A DNA stretch of 18,564 bases from Gammaproteobacteria bacterium. GTDB lineage: Bacteria; Pseudomonadota; Gammaproteobacteria; SZUA-152. Below the pieces are notes generated by a model that worked only from the letters and a program-made list of their open reading frames with translations, had not been told where the DNA came from and did no database searches. The stretch is from assembly GCA_030599435.1 (NCBI GenBank), contig JAUVNZ010000005.1, positions 1 through 18,564 of the forward strand. The letters are read 5' to 3'. How positions within the stretch are numbered: position 1 is the first letter of the stretch; each line of letters begins with the position of its first letter. Position numbers and translations under genes: made by a program. Positions 8,161 through 15,317 of this stretch are shown one piece after another.

Positions 8161-9534
8161 ATGAAAATCATCATTCTTGGTGCCGGCCAGGTAGGTACAT
8201 CGGTGGCGGAAGTTCTTGCCAGCGAAAACAGTGATATTACTGTGGTAGATATTGATGAGCGTAAGCTGGAAGATTTACGTGACCGCCTCGATATTGGCAT
8301 TGTTGTCGGCGAGGCATCTCATCCCGAAGTTCTTGCACAGGCGGGCGGGGAAGATGCCGACATGATACTTGCTGTTACTAATAGCGATGAAATTAATATG
8401 ATCGCCTGCCAGGTCGCCTATACATTGTTCCATACCCCAACAAAAATCGCCCGCGTGCGCAGTGTTGGTTATCTTTCCCATCCACAACTATTTACTCAGG
8501 AAGCATTGCCTGTCGATGTGCTTATCAGTCCTGAACAACTGGTTACTGATTATGTGCAACGACTTATCGAGCATCCCGGTGCGTTGCAAGTGCTCGACTT
8601 CGCAGGCGGAAAAGTACAGCTCGTCGCAGTACGTGCATACTATGGTGGCCCGCTGGTAGGACATGAACTACAAACACTGCGCGAGCACATGCCCGGCATC
8701 GAAACACGGGTTGCAGCTATCTATCGGCGCGGACAAGCTATCGCTCCGGAAGGCCATACTGTTATTGAAGCAGATGACGAAGTGTTCTTTATAGCAGCAA
8801 AACGACACATCCGAGTGGTTATGAAAGAATTACGACGTCTGGACAAACCTGTTAAACGTGTGATTCTCGCTGGTGGCGGGAACATAGGCGTACGTTTGGC
8901 AAAAGCATTAGAAAGCAAATACCAGGTCAAACTCATTGACCACAATATTTCACGCTCAGAAAAAATATCTGCCGAACTTGATAAAACTATCGTCTTACAT
9001 GGAGATGCTGCCGACGAAGAACTTCTACTGGATGAAAATATTGAACATACAGACGTATTTTGTGCGGTAACAAATGATGACGAAGCCAATATTCTTTCTG
9101 CGATGCTGGCGAAACGGCTCGGCGCACACAAAGTCATGGCCTTAATAAACCGCGCAGCCTATGTCGACCTGGTGCAAAGTGGAATAATTGATATTGCCAT
9201 TTCACCACAGCAAGCAACCATTGGCAGCCTACTCACTCATGTTCGAAGAGGAGACGTTACTGCCGTGCATTCATTACGGCGTGGCGCAGCAGAAGCAATA
9301 GAGGCTGTTGCCCATGGCGATGAAAATTCATCCAAGGTTGTTGGTCATGCGATTGAAGATATAAAGCTGCCTCCCGGTACAAATATTGGTGCCATCGTAC
9401 GCAACGACACAGTTATTATTGCCCATCACGATACTGTGATTGAAACTGAAGATCACGTTATCCTTTTCGTAGTAGACAAAGCACAAATCCCCGAAGTAGA
9501 GCGACTGTTTCAGGTAGGAGTCACCTTTTTGTGA
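8161..9534 (+). CDS. trkA: Trk K+ uptake system regulatory NAD-binding subunit
   Basis: Peripheral cytoplasmic protein that gates the TrkH channel in response to nucleotides. The 457 residues (E. coli 458) form two tandem RCK units. The first has the dinucleotide-binding loop GAGQVG (7-12) and acidic strand end VVDID (28-32). The second has GGGNIG (238-243) and LIDHN (258-262). Each Rossmann fold is followed by a TrkA_C-type domain (about 141-220 and 370-457). The ATG at 8161 starts the canonical [12 protein letters not shown]; no strong Shine-Dalgarno is visible, only a weak CGGGT. trkH lies 43 bp downstream, and the two genes almost certainly form an operon. Both nucleotide sites look intact. 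Confidence 0.97.
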   Translation: MKIIILGAGQVGTSVAEVLASENSDITVVDIDERKLEDLRDRLDIGIVVGEASHPEVLAQAGGEDADMILAVTNSDEINMIACQVAYTLFHTPTKIARVRSVGYLSHPQLFTQEALPVDVLISPEQLVTDYVQRLIEHPGALQVLDFAGGKVQLVAVRAYYGGPLVGHELQTLREHMPGIETRVAAIYRRGQAIAPEGHTVIEADDEVFFIAAKRHIRVVMKELRRLDKPVKRVILAGGGNIGVRLAKALESKYQVKLIDHNISRSEKISAELDKTIVLHGDAADEELLLDENIEHTDVFCAVTNDDEANILSAMLAKRLGAHKVMALINRAAYVDLVQSGIIDIAISPQQATIGSLLTHVRRGDVTAVHSLRRGAAEAIEAVAHGDENSSKVVGHAIEDIKLPPGTNIGAIVRNDTVIIAHHDTVIETEDHVILFVVDKAQIPEVERLFQVGVTFL

Positions 9535-9577
9535 GTCCTGTAACCAAAGCATCATAAACCTATATCGTCTCTGAGCC

Positions 9578-11029
9578 ATGCAACGTTCTACTATCCAACG
9601 CATCGTCGGCCTCCTTCTTATGGTGTTCAGCGTCAGCATGTTACCTCCGGTTATCGTTGGCCTGGCTTATGGTGATGGCGCCACCAAACCATTCCTTGCT
9701 GCCTTCGCATTGATTTTAATCATTGGATTAATATTATGGTTTCCCGTCCGTAGATCGAAAGCAGAAGTCAGATTGCGTGGTGGATTTATTATTGTTGCCG
9801 TCTTCTGGTTAGTGTTAGGGCTTTCGGGCTCATTACCATTCATGTTGTCTGAATTACCGCATATGTCACTCACTGATTCAGTATTTGAATCAGTGTCAGC
9901 ATTAACCACGACTGGCGCTACCGTCATTACGGGTATTGATGAATTACCTCACTCCATTTTATTTTACCGGCAACAACTTCAATGGATGGGAGGAATGGGA
10001 ATCATCGTACTTGCCGTCGCAATATTACCCATGCTTGGCATTGGTGGAATGCAGCTTTATCGCGCCGAAACTCCAGGCCCAATGAAAAACAGTAAACTAA
10101 CACCGCGAATTACTGAAACAGCAAAGGCGCTTTGGTATATTTATCTTGGCCTCACCGTTAGCTGTGCGATCGCCTATTGGCTAGCAGGGATGGGGGGCTT
10201 TGATGCTATATCCCATAGTTTTTCCACTATAGCGATCGGTGGTTTTTCTACGCACGATGCCAGCATTGGTTATTTCGATAGCATTGCTATTGAACTTGTA
10301 GCAATAGTTTTTATGTTACTAGCGGGCATCAACTTCGCATTACATTTTCTGGCATGGCGGGGCTTTAATTTAAAACCCTATTTTTATGACCCGGAAGTGC
10401 GAACATATTTTTTTGTACTAGCGGTTTCAAGCATTATTACTTGCGCCTACCTTTACCAGACAAGCACATTTAACTCTGTTCTCGAGGCTATTCACTACGG
10501 TATCTTTCAGGCGGTTTCAATTGGAACTACTAGTGGATTTACCACAGCAGAATATTATGCCTGGCCAGGTTTTCTTCCAGTGTTGTTGTTATTCACCAGC
10601 TTCATTGGAGGATGTGCGGGTTCGACTGGCGGCGGACTGAAAGTTATTCGGTTCCTTATGCTGATAAAACAGGGTGTCCGTGAAATATTTCGCTTAATTC
10701 ATCCTAACGCGCAGATTCCTGTAAAAGTCGGCAATAAAGTATTGCCTGAAAGTACCATCAACGCAGTGTGGGGATTTTTTGCACTCTATGTCGCGTCTTT
10801 CACCTTCATGTTATTGCTAGTAATGATGACGGGGCTAGATCAGATAACTGCCTTCTCAGCTGTCGCTGCCTGTTTTAACAACCTGGGGCCTGGTCTTGGG
10901 GAAGTGGGTGCACACTACAGCAACATTAATCCTACGGCAAAATGGATACTGTCATTTGCGATGCTTCTTGGTCGATTAGAAATATTTACCTTACTAGTGT
11001 TATTAACGCCTGCGTTCTGGAGAAAATAA
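9578..11029 (+). CDS. trkH: Trk K+ uptake channel/transporter subunit
   Basis: Inner-membrane K+ translocating subunit that works with TrkA. It has 483 residues, the E. coli TrkH length, and is hydrophobic throughout. The four pore-loop repeats are recognisable by their filter segments: LTTTGAT (109-115), AIGGFST (219-225), GTTSGFTT (316-323) and NNLGPG (434-439). Other family landmarks are WMGGMGIIV (136-144), FIGGCAGSTGGG (342-353, the intramembrane loop region) and the C-terminal GRLEIFTLL. The ATG at 9578 gives the right N-terminus; the upstream region has only a weak GAG site, so translation may depend on trkA. It converges with the DUF3301-type gene 42 bp downstream, where a short GTGCATGCAC palindrome (11042-11051) is the only structure I see; it is not a convincing terminator. 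Confidence 0.97.
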   Translation: MQRSTIQRIVGLLLMVFSVSMLPPVIVGLAYGDGATKPFLAAFALILIIGLILWFPVRRSKAEVRLRGGFIIVAVFWLVLGLSGSLPFMLSELPHMSLTDSVFESVSALTTTGATVITGIDELPHSILFYRQQLQWMGGMGIIVLAVAILPMLGIGGMQLYRAETPGPMKNSKLTPRITETAKALWYIYLGLTVSCAIAYWLAGMGGFDAISHSFSTIAIGGFSTHDASIGYFDSIAIELVAIVFMLLAGINFALHFLAWRGFNLKPYFYDPEVRTYFFVLAVSSIITCAYLYQTSTFNSVLEAIHYGIFQAVSIGTTSGFTTAEYYAWPGFLPVLLLFTSFIGGCAGSTGGGLKVIRFLMLIKQGVREIFRLIHPNAQIPVKVGNKVLPESTINAVWGFFALYVASFTFMLLLVMMTGLDQITAFSAVAACFNNLGPGLGEVGAHYSNINPTAKWILSFAMLLGRLEIFTLLVLLTPAFWRK

Positions 11030-11071
11030 CAACTACTACTAAGTGCATGCACGTCTTATCTTTTCCGATTC

Positions 11072-11386
11072 TTACATTCTGGGAATACGATATGCGTCCA
11101 TCTCCACTTCTCTCACCTTGTGTCCCAGCATAGTAATTCTTCCCTGATATCTTTCAGCACCATCGCTACTAAATTCAAAAAAATACAACCGGCATAGCTG
11201 CAAACTGCCTATACGATTGCGCCTTAACCAAAGTTTTTTACGTTCTACGGTATCATCCAGAAATTGCACGGAAGCCTGTTGACATGCATTCAAACCTGCC
11301 GATCGAGCAATTTCTTTAGTACGAAGCGTATCCCACCAATACCATAAGCCTGCTATTAACAACAAAAACAACAAACCATCACCCAT
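11072..11386 (-). CDS. DUF3301-type small membrane-anchored protein
   Basis: 104-residue protein of unknown function. An N-terminal hydrophobic segment, LLFLLLIAGLWYWWD (about residues 5-19), looks like a single membrane anchor. A soluble part follows with ACQQASVQFLDDTVERKKL and RRNRIGSLQLCRLYFFEFS, a pattern I associate with DUF3301. I chose the ATG at 11386 because GAAGG lies 10 nt upstream and the hydrophobic segment then begins near the N-terminus. A TTG at 11407 would add seven residues and is less likely. The gene lies 32 bp downstream of slyX on the same strand, so the two are probably co-transcribed. It converges with trkH. Family assignment is from memory of the motif, not from a search. 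Confidence 0.78.
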   Translation of the reverse strand: MGDGLLFLLLIAGLWYWWDTLRTKEIARSAGLNACQQASVQFLDDTVERKKLWLRRNRIGSLQLCRLYFFEFSSDGAERYQGRITMLGHKVREVEMDAYRIPRM

Positions 11387-11418
11387 AAGAATTTTGCCTT
11401 CAAGCAATTATAAAGTAA

Positions 11419-11622
11419 TCAATAATGTGGCGGGGGCGGCTCCTGGGAAACATCGGCTACATTACTCGACCCAATATCTCTCAACTGACGTTGAAGTAAT
11501 GCCAGCTCAGCCCTGAGCGACTCAATCAGTTGATGCTGTTTTAAAAGTACGCCATTCATTTCTTCAATGGCGGCTTCCTGGTGAGTAAGTCGTATTTCCA
11601 GATCGGTTATTTTTGTTTCCAC
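11419..11622 (-). CDS. slyX: SlyX family coiled-coil protein
   Basis: 67-residue protein, almost entirely a predicted coiled coil (residues 3-50, with regular leucine/isoleucine spacing and the segment RLTHQEAAIEEMN), ending in a polar tail and the characteristic PPPPHY. E. coli SlyX is 72 residues and ends PPPHY. The molecular function of SlyX is not established despite broad conservation in Gammaproteobacteria. The start is GTG at 11622 with only a weak GGGAAA-like upstream site. It heads a leftward pair with the DUF3301-type gene. The terminator at 11671-11695 lies just upstream, so slyX needs its own promoter or read-through; I could not identify a clear one in the 48 bp between. Confidence 0.93.
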   Translation of the reverse strand: METKITDLEIRLTHQEAAIEEMNGVLLKQHQLIESLRAELALLQRQLRDIGSSNVADVSQEPPPPHY

Positions 11623-11670
11623 TAATCAGGTTTCCCGTTTAGTTAATAAAGTTCATATCGAAAGCATTAA

Positions 11671-11695
11671 AAAGGGCCTCTTGTTGAGGCCCTTT
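11671..11695 (-). terminator. Intrinsic terminator downstream of the cysB-like gene
   Basis: A perfect 10-bp GC-rich stem (AAAGGGCCTC and GAGGCCCTTT) flanks a 5-nt loop. On the minus strand the stem runs into TTTTTAATGCTTT, a usable U-tract. It lies 43 bp past the stop of the cysB-like gene and before slyX. In the plus direction the T-run is only three bases and no gene reads in, so the leftward orientation is the functional one. Confidence 0.9.
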
Positions 11696-11738
11696 ATGAT
11701 GGAAAACAAATTATATAACAAGACCTATAATGCAAACC

Positions 11739-12686
11739 TTATTCTGAATTTTCGTTCTTACTCGATTCCCAATGAAGAATACCTTCAACCGCATCCTCTG
11801 TAAGTTGCGGAGTAATCAAAGTAATAAAGGCATACACAAAATTCCGTAAATGACGCCCGCGGTGAACACACACACAGCTTGTGCTAGGCCGGAACAGGTC
11901 TCCCGTGTCAGCCACCCACAAATCCTTGTCTTCACTTTTATCCAGGGCGGTTTCCGCGATCAAGCCCACACCCAGGCCCAGCTTCACGTATTTTTTAATG
12001 ATGTCAGAATCAAGTGCTGTTAATGCGATATTGGTGAGCAAACCAGCATCAGTAAATGCCTGATTAACTGCTGAACGACCAGCTACAGCATGATCGTAGG
12101 TAATCAATGGATATTTTGCTAGCGCCTCCAGACTTAATGTTTTTTCTTTTGATAAGGGGTGATCTAGCGGTGTAATGACTGACAAGTTCCACTCCCTATA
12201 AGGAAGCATAACCAGTTCTTTGGGCATCTCTCTAGTTGCCGTCGTAACAGCTACATCTGCCGTACGAGAAAGTAGCATTTCGCTAATCTGACGAGTATCA
12301 CCCTGATGAATTCTCAATTTAACATCGGGAAATTGTTCAGAAAATGTTGCTATGACTGAAGGCAGAGCGTGATAAGCCTGGGTATGTGTTGTCGCAATGG
12401 ACAAGGTGCCTTTGGTATCATCATTTAGCTGTTGAGCAATCTGGCGAATATTCTCAGTCTCGGTAAGAATTCGTTCCGCCATCTCAATGATATCTTCACC
12501 CGCTTTGGTAATACCGGTTAGTCGTTTACCGTGACGCTCGAATACCTGGACATTCAACTCCTCTTCCAGCAAGCGAATTTGCGTGCTGATACCTGACTGA
12601 GCAGTAAACAAACGTTCAGCCGCTGTGGTCACATTCAACCCTCGGCGGGCAACCTCACATATGTAGCGTAATTGTTGCAGTTTCAC
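11739..12686 (-). CDS. cysB: CysB-family LysR-type transcriptional regulator
   Basis: 315 residues (E. coli CysB 324). An N-terminal winged helix-turn-helix (1-60: MKLQQLRYIC, NVTTAAERLFTAQSGIS) is joined to a periplasmic-binding-protein-like effector domain (about 92-300). The block ATTHTQAYHALP (98-109) and the segments HQGD and GLGVGLIAE are characteristic of CysB/Cbl proteins. Of the residues I recall lining the sulfate/N-acetylserine pocket in Klebsiella CysB, Thr100, Thr102, Gln103 and Thr149 are present in register, but position 202 (Thr in CysB) is Ala. CysB activates sulfur-assimilation genes; no cys gene is nearby, so the local context says nothing about targets. The start is GTG at 12686 with AGGA 9 nt upstream. 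A Cbl-like paralogue or another CysB-clade regulator is possible. Confidence 0.85.
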   Translation of the reverse strand: MKLQQLRYICEVARRGLNVTTAAERLFTAQSGISTQIRLLEEELNVQVFERHGKRLTGITKAGEDIIEMAERILTETENIRQIAQQLNDDTKGTLSIATTHTQAYHALPSVIATFSEQFPDVKLRIHQGDTRQISEMLLSRTADVAVTTATREMPKELVMLPYREWNLSVITPLDHPLSKEKTLSLEALAKYPLITYDHAVAGRSAVNQAFTDAGLLTNIALTALDSDIIKKYVKLGLGVGLIAETALDKSEDKDLWVADTGDLFRPSTSCVCVHRGRHLRNFVYAFITLITPQLTEDAVEGILHWESSKNENSE

Positions 12687-13003
12687 TCGATATCATCCTT
12701 TTGATTGACCAGATAACCATTGTTGTTAACGCGTTTTTTGTCACGAGAATAAGCTGCACGCCTCATCCCAGGCCGAAGCCAGAATACAGCCATATTCATT
12801 TATATACGAATGCCTGATATAGCAGGGACTAATGCCTATATCGTCACTTTACCGAAAAACTGTGATTATTATCTCAATTTCTGAAAACGGGGGTATAGAG
12901 CCCTGGAATCAGGCCGTCATAGTTCGCAAGCAATCGTGCTGGAGAGCAATATCCAGCCCAAAAACAGACAATTATGGCCCTTGCCACTGTCCAGGAGAGC
13001 GTT
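12687..13003. other. Divergent intergenic region between cysB-like and Sel1-repeat genes
   Basis: These 317 bp hold the promoters of both divergent genes but no credible gene. Two things stand out. An imperfect 18-bp palindrome at 12794-12811 has ATTC and GAAT ends with an AT-rich centre. AATGCCT occurs as a direct repeat at 12809-12815 and 12831-12837, spaced 22 bp (about two helical turns), each copy followed by an ATAT-containing stretch. These could be regulator sites, for example for autoregulation by the cysB-like protein. No clear -35/-10 pair could be chosen for either direction. Confidence 0.4.
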
Positions 13004-13810
13004 ATGAAACAGACCACCCATTTAATAAGAAAAACCTTCTGTGGACTGATATTTTGTGCCATCGCTTTCAGCGCCCAGGCTGAACCCTACGATGACGGGC
13101 TAGCGGCCTATACCAACGGTGATTACGCTAAAGCAGGCCAGCAGTTCATGGCCGCTGCCGAACTGGGTAGCCCTGGTGCGGAACACATGCTGATGCGCCT
13201 GTTTACGGAAGGAAAACTGCGTGCTGCTGACATGGATAATGAAACCCTGAAATGGACCCGAAAAGCCGCTGAAAATGGCATCAAACAGGCACAATTTCAG
13301 CTGGCTGAAATCTACGCCAAAAAACAGGGCAATGTAAAAAATGCAATTCAATGGTATCGCCTGGCAGCAGACCAAAATCACCCTGATGCCTTTTTTGAAC
13401 TTGGTGAAATCTATAAAAAAGGCGCCGAGGGTATAGTGGCTGACGCATCAAAGAGCGCTCAGATGTACCAAATTGCTGCTTCGGAGTTTGATATCTACGC
13501 CCAAAAAGGTAACCCAGAATACCAATACGCTCTGGCAGGAATGTACCAACATGCCAAAGGCGTGAGCAAAAATATGCGATTGGCTGTTAAATGGATGGTT
13601 AAATCTGCCCAGCAGGGCCACATATTAGCGCAGCTTGATCTTGGTCGCCTTTATGCAAAGGGTGATGACGTAAGCCGTGATCTTAATGAGGCCAAACACT
13701 GGCTAAATCTTGCCGCAATCCAGGGCGTGGGTTCAGCGAGTACTTTGGCAAACACCATGCTGAACAAACTTAATCGGGATGAGGAAGCTACGCTTGCTTT
13801 TGCCCTTTAA
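13004..13810 (+). CDS. Secreted Sel1-repeat (TPR-like) protein
   Basis: 268 residues. A clear signal peptide (basic MKQTTHLIRK, hydrophobic core to about residue 22, SAQA cleavage after residue 26) is followed by a series of helical Sel1-like repeats. Recognisable units include GIKQAQFQLAEIYAK (92-106), NHPDAFFELGEIYKKG (125-140), GNPEYQYALAGMYQHAKG (169-186) and GHILAQLDLGRLYAKG (205-220), each paired with a helix of the type AVKWMVKSAQQ. Sel1 repeats are protein-interaction scaffolds; the partner is unknown. An ATG at 12974 in the same frame would add 10 residues. I chose 13004 because GGAG lies 6 nt upstream and the signal peptide starts there. The end converges with the HDOD gene 25 bp away, where a 6-bp inverted repeat (13807-13812 with 13826-13831) is too weak to call a terminator. 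Confidence 0.9.
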   Translation: MKQTTHLIRKTFCGLIFCAIAFSAQAEPYDDGLAAYTNGDYAKAGQQFMAAAELGSPGAEHMLMRLFTEGKLRAADMDNETLKWTRKAAENGIKQAQFQLAEIYAKKQGNVKNAIQWYRLAADQNHPDAFFELGEIYKKGAEGIVADASKSAQMYQIAASEFDIYAQKGNPEYQYALAGMYQHAKGVSKNMRLAVKWMVKSAQQGHILAQLDLGRLYAKGDDVSRDLNEAKHWLNLAAIQGVGSASTLANTMLNKLNRDEEATLAFAL

Positions 13811-13835
13811 GGTCTAAAATGCAAGCCTTAACCAC

Positions 13836-14684
13836 CTAAGCCCCCATCAACAAAGCCTGAGTGCTGGATATTTGCGCCTGCGCACTGGCTATCGTCGCTG
13901 GAATAACTTCCTCATCAAGTCCAGTCAATTCCCAGGCTATGGGCTGAATTCTAGGGGCATGATACACATCGGTCGTATCGAGCACCGCCAACACTGCGAT
14001 GCTGTTAGCAATGTGAACAATCGCGGCTTCAACCCGATGTTCCTTAGCCCAGCCAGGATTGTGATGATAGGCAATACACTCTTGAAGATTAGTTGGTAAA
14101 GACCACCGGTGCGCCAAACCACCCCCTACGTCAGCATGATCAAACCCGAATAACTCACGTTCAGCATTCTGTATTTCCAAACCCTCTGGTCCATCCGAAC
14201 AGGACTCAAGTGCTTTACGGGATAATTCTGGCTCACGATTGTACAGTGCCAGTTCGCCAATATCGTGAAGCAAACCAGCAACAAACACCGCTTCGCGCTG
14301 ACGTCGTAAACAGTCCATTGCAAGAGTTCTTGCACACAGTGCGCAGTAAATACTGTGTTCCCAAAAATCTTGCATTGAAACCAATGTGTTTGGAATACCC
14401 TGAAATGATTTAACAGCCGCAGTTGCCAAAGCAATGTCACGAACCTGTTCTGTTCCCAGCACTGTTACTGCACGGGTTACCGTATCAATTTGAGTTGTAA
14501 ATCCATACATTGGGCTATTAGCAATGCGTAACAACCGTGCTGTCAGTGCAACATCCTGATTAATCACTCGCCCCATATCTACCGCAGAACATGACGGATC
14601 ATTAACCATTTCATTTAGACGAATACAAACGGCAGGTAGTGAAACTAGGGGAGCAATATCATTTATTATTTTTTCAAGCTGCAT
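13836..14684 (-). CDS. HDOD domain protein
   Basis: 282 residues, nearly all HDOD domain. Landmarks are LPAVCIRLNEMVNDP (16-30), LTARLLRIANSPMYGF (47-62), VTRAVTVLGTEQVRDIAL (69-86) and GLLHDIGELAL (137-147). HDOD proteins are relatives of HD phosphohydrolases that usually lack the full metal site and act in signalling or c-di-GMP-linked regulation. His140-Asp141 of the HD doublet are retained, with His110, His183 and His207 also in likely positions. The later Asp expected in a VHxAD motif is Asn227 (VHIAN), so catalysis is doubtful. It lies 44 bp downstream of a PilZ gene on the same strand, probably one operon. The start ATG at 14684 has only a weak AAAG site, embedded in a tandem repeat. 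Specific function unknown. Confidence 0.9.
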   Translation of the reverse strand: MQLEKIINDIAPLVSLPAVCIRLNEMVNDPSCSAVDMGRVINQDVALTARLLRIANSPMYGFTTQIDTVTRAVTVLGTEQVRDIALATAAVKSFQGIPNTLVSMQDFWEHSIYCALCARTLAMDCLRRQREAVFVAGLLHDIGELALYNREPELSRKALESCSDGPEGLEIQNAERELFGFDHADVGGGLAHRWSLPTNLQECIAYHHNPGWAKEHRVEAAIVHIANSIAVLAVLDTTDVYHAPRIQPIAWELTGLDEEVIPATIASAQAQISSTQALLMGA

Positions 14685-14696
14685 AGCTACTTTGCA

Positions 14697-14738
14697 TTAG
14701 TTGCTTTACGTTAGTTGTTCTACGCTTGTTACTTTACG
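14697..14738. repeat. Three degenerate 14-bp tandem repeats between PilZ and HDOD genes
   Basis: On the plus strand the units are TTAGTTGCTTTACG (14697-14710), TTAGTTGTTCTACG (14711-14724) and CTTGTTACTTTACG (14725-14738). A more diverged fourth copy, ATAGCTACTTTGCA, abuts at 14683-14696 and runs into the HDOD start codon. The array fills the gap and covers the last codons and stop of the PilZ gene. On the transcribed (minus) strand the unit is CGTAAAGCAACTAA-like. Confidence 0.75.
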
Positions 14739-15154
14739 CTGTCTTCAAAACTGGGAAACTGTGGCGCAAATTTCTGTATCCATTCCTGGGCCGCATTTTT
14801 ACTGCTCATCTTTCGCCCTTCCTTTTTCAACACTTCCTGTCTGTATTCCTCAATATGGCAAATTTGTTCAACCATGCGTGTACGAAACATATCGTCTTTA
14901 TCGAGGAACTCAATGCCAACCTCAAATTGTTTGTTTTCAGGACGACACCAGGAAACTCGCCCCACTGCCTGAAACACTGGCTGAATCAAGGGAATTTTAA
15001 TACTGATAATCGTTCCCACCGATAACGCACGTTTTGAGTTAAAGGACAGACCACCAAAGCTGAAATTTTTTAAATTCTCACTACCTTCTGTTGCCACCTC
15101 TTCCAATTGAAAGTCGATAGGAATATTCGAAGGATGACGGATAAAATTTCGCAT
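14729..15154 (-). CDS. PilZ domain protein, probable c-di-GMP receptor
   Basis: 141 residues. The PilZ domain spans about residues 2-105 and carries both parts of the c-di-GMP-binding signature: RxxxR as RNFIR (2-6) and the N/DxSxxG element as NFSFGG (30-35). These are followed by beta strands such as SVGTIISIKIPL and EVGIEFLD, where the hydrophobic pattern fits the PilZ barrel. A C-terminal tail of about 35 charged residues (EVLKKEGRKMSSKNAA) is predicted helical. Ligand binding is therefore likely; the effector target is unknown. The ATG at 15154 has AGG six nt upstream. The gene precedes the HDOD gene on the same strand, which supports a shared second-messenger role. Rightward reading frames of about 85-99 codons lying over it are antisense artefacts. 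Confidence 0.9.
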   Translation of the reverse strand: MRNFIRHPSNIPIDFQLEEVATEGSENLKNFSFGGLSFNSKRALSVGTIISIKIPLIQPVFQAVGRVSWCRPENKQFEVGIEFLDKDDMFRTRMVEQICHIEEYRQEVLKKEGRKMSSKNAAQEWIQKFAPQFPSFEDSVK

Positions 15155-15263
15155 AATTGCCTGGCTGTTATTCTGGCTTACTATTGATTTAATTGTTATT
15201 AATCATTACCAACTACAGATATCATACTCCTAAAGTATAGAGTAAACCCTAAACCACAAGCAG

Positions 15264-15292
15264 GCTAATTCGTAATATCATTTCGAATTAGC
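15264..15292. promoter_or_regulatory. Perfect 9-bp inverted repeat upstream of the deacetylase gene
   Basis: GCTAATTCG (15264-15272) and CGAATTAGC (15284-15292) form a perfect inverted repeat around an 11-bp AT-rich centre. CAGGC also occurs just left of and overlapping its two ends (15261-15265 and 15292-15296). It sits 26 bp before the start codon. It could be an operator for a dimeric regulator or an mRNA hairpin in the leader. There is no T-run after it, so it is not a terminator. Confidence 0.55.
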
Positions 15293-15317
15293 AGGCAGGA
15301 ACAAATCGAAAAGTATC

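Noticed and set aside
8721..9137. 138-codon leftward open frame inside trkA
   Set aside because: Antisense shadow of the well-conserved second RCK domain of trkA; serine-rich translation typical of a mirrored frame.
11042..11051. GTGCATGCAC palindrome between trkH and the DUF3301-type gene
   Set aside because: Five-base arms with no loop; too short for a terminator and easily found by chance.
13807..13831. Possible terminator between the convergent Sel1 and HDOD genes
   Set aside because: The stem is only 6 AT-containing base pairs with a 13-nt loop and no T-run in either direction.
14701..15025. Three overlapping rightward frames of 85-99 codons
   Set aside because: They lie opposite the PilZ gene, which carries a complete c-di-GMP signature; the rightward translations show no domain.
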